NCBI GenBank assembly: GCA_001972305.1
Contig: BDDD01002248.1
Location: 1 to 64,000 of the forward strand
Source of the DNA: Cephalotus follicularis
Lineage: Eukaryota > Streptophyta > Magnoliopsida > Oxalidales > Cephalotaceae
Reading direction: 5' to 3'
DNA length: 64,000 nt
In this document: in pieces, positions 59,965 through 64,000 of the stretch
How the letters are laid out: each line of letters starts with the position of its first letter
How positions within the stretch are numbered: the first letter of the stretch is position 1
Program-made: the position numbers and the translations under genes
The notes under the pieces: model-generated
What the model was told of the DNA's origin: nothing
Seen by the model: only the letters and a program-made list of their open reading frames with translations
Databases searched by the model: none

Positions 59965-61480
59965 CTACGCAAATATTTGTTGGATGACAGTTTCTGCATT
60001 TCCATTGTATTGTGCAAGAAGATGGATGGCATCGGCCCTGGGCAAAGCAAGAAATTCCTGCAACAATCCAAAATACAATTGCCACACGTTAAACATTTTA
60101 ATATGCAACATTTTGTAATCAAATAAGTCTCCTGTTGACTAGCAAATAGCAATTAGAGGCCTAAATCGGTACTAAGCTAAACTCTAAGAAGCAAGCCTTC
60201 AAAAGAAAAGAAAAAAAAACTGTTCTGCACCCAAAAGTCTAATGATAATTAGATATAAGATTGAGACACGCGACTACAATAGCAGAATGGCCATAAGAAG
60301 CATTCTCGATTAGAGAAATCTGGAAGGCAAAAGGACTATTGCTAAAAATCAACCAAAAACACGACCTCTAACTTGAGCGAGGAACGAAAAGTCACCATTT
60401 ACTAATTTACTCCACTAATAATATGTGCGGCAATCACTATATTGTACCAACCACATGATATATGAAAGAATTAAGGCACAGATGCTCCTTGAATTTTAGG
60501 GAGGCGGCAAAATACCTCATGTACACTAATTTGAGTCAATTAAAACACCGAATTAATAGATTTGGATCAAATAACATCCCAGACTAATGAAAATTATAAA
60601 GTGCTAAAGTGACTGTCGACAATAACGTGACACTAACATCAGCTTACATAACACCCAAAAAATAAAAACAAAATTAGGCTTTTTTTTAACTGCTGACATA
60701 ACATTGTTTTGAAAAAAGACTGAAAGTACAGATATCTCCTGGACTTTAATTTATAAGTTTTTAGTGATTACCAATGTATGAAATATTCAGATGTTTAATT
60801 TGATAAAAAAATATTATTTAATTTGATCCCCTCACTAAAGTTCAGAGGTGCATCCGTACCTTATTCCAATTTTCTTCAAAATAATGTCACGTCTACAAAA
60901 GATTCAATTTTTTTTTTTAGGTGTCATGTCAATACTGTTACAATTTTTGTTAGCCTGAGTGTTAATTGATCTAAATATGTAAATTTGGAGTCTTAATTGA
61001 ACCAAACTGAAGTACATGGGTTTTTTTAGCCCTGTCCTTAAAGTTCGAGAGGCATCCATATCTTCATCCAACGTGGAAATTAACTTGAGAACTGTATAAA
61101 AAAGTACCAAAATTTTAGCGGAGACATATCGTATGGCATGCTGAACTCACCATTACTTTAAGGATTGCACTTTCATCGCAGACAACATCCCTTGAAGATA
61201 CTTGAGTAGGGCTGCTACCATCCTCGGACATCCTGGTGTTTGAAGATACTGTTACTTGGGAAGATCCATGATGTGGGAAACTATCTGCATTTGACTTCAA
61301 TATGGCAGCAGCAGAAAGCAAAGGGGCATTAATTTCTTTCAAGGAATCGATCCTCAACAGAGTTTCAAAGTGATCTTTACACATCTGAAGTTTAAACCAC
61401 TCAGTATGTGTGTGAAGCATTGCTCTCATTATCTTCATAAGCTGAGGTTCTTCAATGCCAAGCCTCTTACCTATTGCAAC
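59965..61480 (-). CDS. Last two exons of an unrecognised gene with a UBA-like C-terminus (partial)
   Basis: Exon 61480-61151 (acceptor CAG, donor ATG|GTGAGT) is open over 110 codons. It contains AIGKRLGIEEPQLMKIMRAM and KDHFETLLRIDSLKEINAP, both predicted helical, then a Ser-rich linker. It joins in frame to exon 60057-59965, which ends FLALPRADAIHLLAQYNGNAETVIQQIFA-stop; here the LL-x4-GN-x3-V pattern resembles the last helices of a UBA/CUE ubiquitin-binding fold. AATAAA directly follows the stop. Upstream exons were not found with confidence; 61620-61700 on the minus strand is a weak candidate. I do not recognise the family. Clean splice sites and open frames argue that it is a live gene. 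Confidence 0.6.
60477..61065. mobile_element. Nested MITE in the last intron of the UBA-like gene
   Basis: The outer arms are CAGATGCTCCTTGAATTTTAGGG... (about 60480) and, read backwards, GATATGGATGCCTCTCGAACTTTAAGG... (to 61065). They pair imperfectly over about 70 bp and share CATGTAC and TCAATTAA landmarks. Inside, a second pair, TACAGATATCTCCTGGACTTTAA (about 60728) and GGTACGGATGCACCTCTGAACTTTA (complement of about 60834-60860), marks an inserted relative. No coding capacity. Confidence 0.55.
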
Positions 61481-62250
61481 CTGTTTAAGATTAAAAAAGA
61501 AAAAGTTTTAACGGTACATACAGGTCACAAACATTTCACATCAACTAAACTAAACTTGACCGCGTCTGTAATCCAGCATAAGAAAGATGTAAACTATCTG
61601 ATGGTATAACAGGCTTTACTTTATAATGCTTATAACATGCAGAGTATCTCTCTGTATTATGCTTTTGTCTATATCCTGCTGAGTCAATATTAATTTCAGT
61701 CCTGCAATCCACCATTTAATCCACCTAAAGCAAAGACTGTCAAGGTAAGCATGTAATAATGCCCGCCCACATAAGACAGTATGAAAAAGGACAAAATTAC
61801 GTAAATCAAGGTCTAATATTTCCATTGATTAGTGATTTTTGCCTCATTTAAAGTTTCATTCAATTCGTATTTTTATCTGACTCCCAATAAAGGAATTAAA
61901 TTTATATTGAAATTTCTTTTTGTGTGTATTCATGAAATTCCATATGCCTGAAATATTGATGGCAAGGTAGCTCTATGTGCTTCAACAATGCTCCAGCCAA
62001 CACCCACGCTTTGTTTTCTAATTACAAATACTTGAACACATACTACTATACTAGCAGAGTGAATAATATAAAAAACACTACATCTTATCCATATCTATAC
62101 TGCTACAATGCAACACAATATCACAATGTTAGTAAAATTTTCAATTTATTTATAAAATATTGAGCATATGGCATCATTCATACACTTGCAGTTCAATCTT
62201 CAAGTACATCAAACGCATATTAGTGGACAAATTTAGTTAATTATTAATGA
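61481..62250. other. Intron or upstream region of the UBA-like gene
   Basis: AT-rich. A minus-strand block after a CAG near 61702 stays open for some 50 codons in one frame and could be another exon, but there is no family support. Confidence 0.3.
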
Positions 62251-62254
62251 TTAC

Positions 62255-62470
62255 TACTTTAGGGATAAGTTCATTTTTACCCCCCAAAGTTGTATGATTA
62301 TTTAATTTGTCCCAACAAACTTTTAAGTCGTTACATTTTTTGCCCCCAAAGTTACATCTGTCAATCAAAGTTGCCAACTCATTACATAATCCGTCAAAAA
62401 TGTCCATTAAGTGCCATGTCAAACCGTTAAATGCCAAATCAGTTGCCAAGTGTTAAAAAAACAATTAAAA
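62255..62470. mobile_element. MITE-like fragment (TTAGGGATAAGTTCATTTTTACCCCC type)
   Basis: The stretch TAGGGATAAGTTCATTTTTA, with CCCCCCAAAGTTG and later GCCCCCAAAGTTAC and GTGCCATGTC, resembles a common class of plant MITE ends. A matching inverted end was not found, so it is a fragment. Confidence 0.35.
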
Positions 62471-62938
62471 AATACCCTGATTATGTGAATATATATTGAT
62501 TATTTTCATGTGTAAAACCCTCTCAATCTCACCCATATCTCTCTTCTTTGCCTTCTCTCATCTTCCTCTCTGGTCAAAAAGACCAGGCAAAAGGGACCGG
62601 TGTAACTGCCGGTGATCCCCCTCTCTCTTCTCTCTTCCTTTTCCCTGTTTTCTTTTACTTTACAACAGAAATAATAAAAGCTAGAAAACACCTGTTGAAA
62701 ATCTCAGATCTGGACAGAGAACGATAGATCAAAGGTTGCATGAATTGTTTAGAGGTGGAGGTGCTAAGAACACACGGTGGGCGACAGCATTTGGAATGCC
62801 AGCACGTCGGTGCATGACACACACGCTCGGTGGGAGCGGTTCTAGTGGCAGTAGAGGCGTACGTGGGTGAGGGTCTACAGTGGCGTGCAAGTGTTTTCTG
62901 ATGGTTTGGTGGTGCTGCTTTGAGGCTACAAGGATGTC
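62471..62938. other. Intergenic, no gene recognised
   Basis: Pyrimidine-rich at 62515-62645. No coding region is supported. Confidence 0.4.
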
Positions 62939-64000
62939 TGATGCGGGAGCCATTTATGATGGGATCATCATGACCCGTAGGAGTGTTGCTTATTTCTATT
63001 ATGTTTTATTAGCATTAGGGTTTTATTTACTTAGATTTGTAATTTCCATTTTACCCTTGTGTTATTCTATTTATGTGTGTTAAGAGAACACTGATGGATT
63101 AGTTTTTGACGATTATTGAAAGTTTATGATTATTTTCCTACAAGAATTTTCTTGTTGAGTGGTGTAAGACCACAAAAATCTCCCTCAAGCCTAGCTTGTT
63201 GAGTGGTGTAAGCCTGTAAGGCCATTACTTATATTATCATATACTCTAACCCTATTGTTCTACATCAAATTGGTATCAGAGCCATGGTTTCTCCACAAAT
63301 TTCTTAGCTTGTGGGAGATTTGGGCAGATTAGATTTTAAGAAAAAAAAAAGCAGTTAGAACAAACAAAACAAAAAAAAAGCGCAACCAACAGCCACCCAC
63401 ACAATCGTTGCACTGCTCACCGTCAAACATCTTAGCACTGCTTGGTTCCAGCGCCGTCATAATCCGCGACCACCACCGTAAGACTTCCCTCCCATCGTTC
63501 GTCCTTCGCCTGAAGCTGTGTCATCATCGAAGGTCTGTCGAGCCACCACGCGCTGGGAGAAGTCACAGGAGCCGAATCACAAAAAAACTTAAATATGCAC
63601 AGCTCCAAGCCTCGGTCTGCTACACCCGTGTCACCACTAGACTCGCCGGCTGATCTATCAACCCTGAGAAGCTTGCCGCCGTCTGACGTCGTCCGCCACC
63701 ACGCACGGCCGCTAGATTTTGCCAGCTTTTTATCCCCGTCGTCATCTCCTGCTTCTTCTGCTACCTTTCCCACCAGGTCAACGAGTATCTATGCCTCAGA
63801 AAAGTATTTCAGATTTCTCTTATTGATTGAAACTAATATGTTGTTAATTTGGCAATTTAGTTATATGATTCGTCCAAGTTTCATCCAAATATCCATTAAA
63901 AAAAATGAACAACAAAATTTAGCCTTAAATTACATTTGAACCATTTTATATACTTATCTTTCTTGGGTCCTTTATTTGGTCTTTAGCATATTAGTTGCAT
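62939..64000 (+). mobile_element. 5' end of an LTR retrotransposon running off the window
   Basis: TGGTATCAGAGCC at 63271-63283 is an initiator-methionine primer-binding site. An LTR-like end, TACATCA (to 63267), lies just before it. The LTR may begin at TGATGCGGGAGCC near 62939, but no second copy is available to prove the left boundary. The LTR-like part holds a direct repeat CTTGTTGAGTGGTGTAAG (about 63152 and 63198). The sequence after the primer site (63284-64000) is leader-like, with no gag homology, so the superfamily cannot be decided. Confidence 0.6.

Noticed and set aside
63140..63220. CRISPR-like direct repeat
   Set aside because: It is two copies of an 18-bp motif inside an LTR of a plant genome, not an array.

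Overview
The window is nuclear DNA of a flowering plant, most likely a eudicot. It is AT-rich, its genes have GT-AG introns, it carries two CEP hormone-peptide genes, and most of its length is transposable-element sequence with plant-type Copia, CACTA, hAT, SINE and MITE signatures. I cannot name the species.

Host genes are sparse. Two single-exon CEP (C-terminally encoded peptide) precursor genes lie on the minus strand at 10392-10748 and 25000-25281. Between them is a six-exon minus-strand gene (20338-23299) for a 342-residue membrane-anchored sulfotransferase-like protein. A complete seven-exon patatin-like phospholipase gene (49009-52566, plus strand, 406 residues) lies between two retrotransposons. 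The last two exons of an unrecognised gene with a UBA-like C-terminus are at 59965-61480 (minus).

Transposable elements, left to right: the end of a CACTA element (to 841); a degenerate Copia element (1780-7436) with a duplicated leader, a SINE and a damaged integrase; a Copia gag scrap near 13490; a decayed CACTA element (about 14565-17688) whose end lies inside a Copia reverse-transcriptase fragment (17689-18158); a long LTR element with no recognisable genes (31826-43236, target duplication CATAA) that contains a younger nested Copia element (32398-37325, target duplication AAAAC); a Copia element with non-canonical LTR ends (43368-48134); a hAT-type MITE (52721-53061); a minus-strand Copia element with a nearly open polyprotein frame (53756-59087, target duplication AAAAC); hairpin MITEs in introns and intergenic DNA; and the 5' end of another LTR element running off the right edge (about 62939 onward).

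No operon-like cooperation is expected. The CEP pair looks like a dispersed duplication of one signalling-peptide gene, and the sulfotransferase between them has no demonstrated link to it. I found no clearly new biological system. The most informative objects are the gene-less LTR element with its nested insertion, the CEP pair, and the mismatch between LTR age and coding decay in two Copia elements. Exon joins and difference counts were made by eye.
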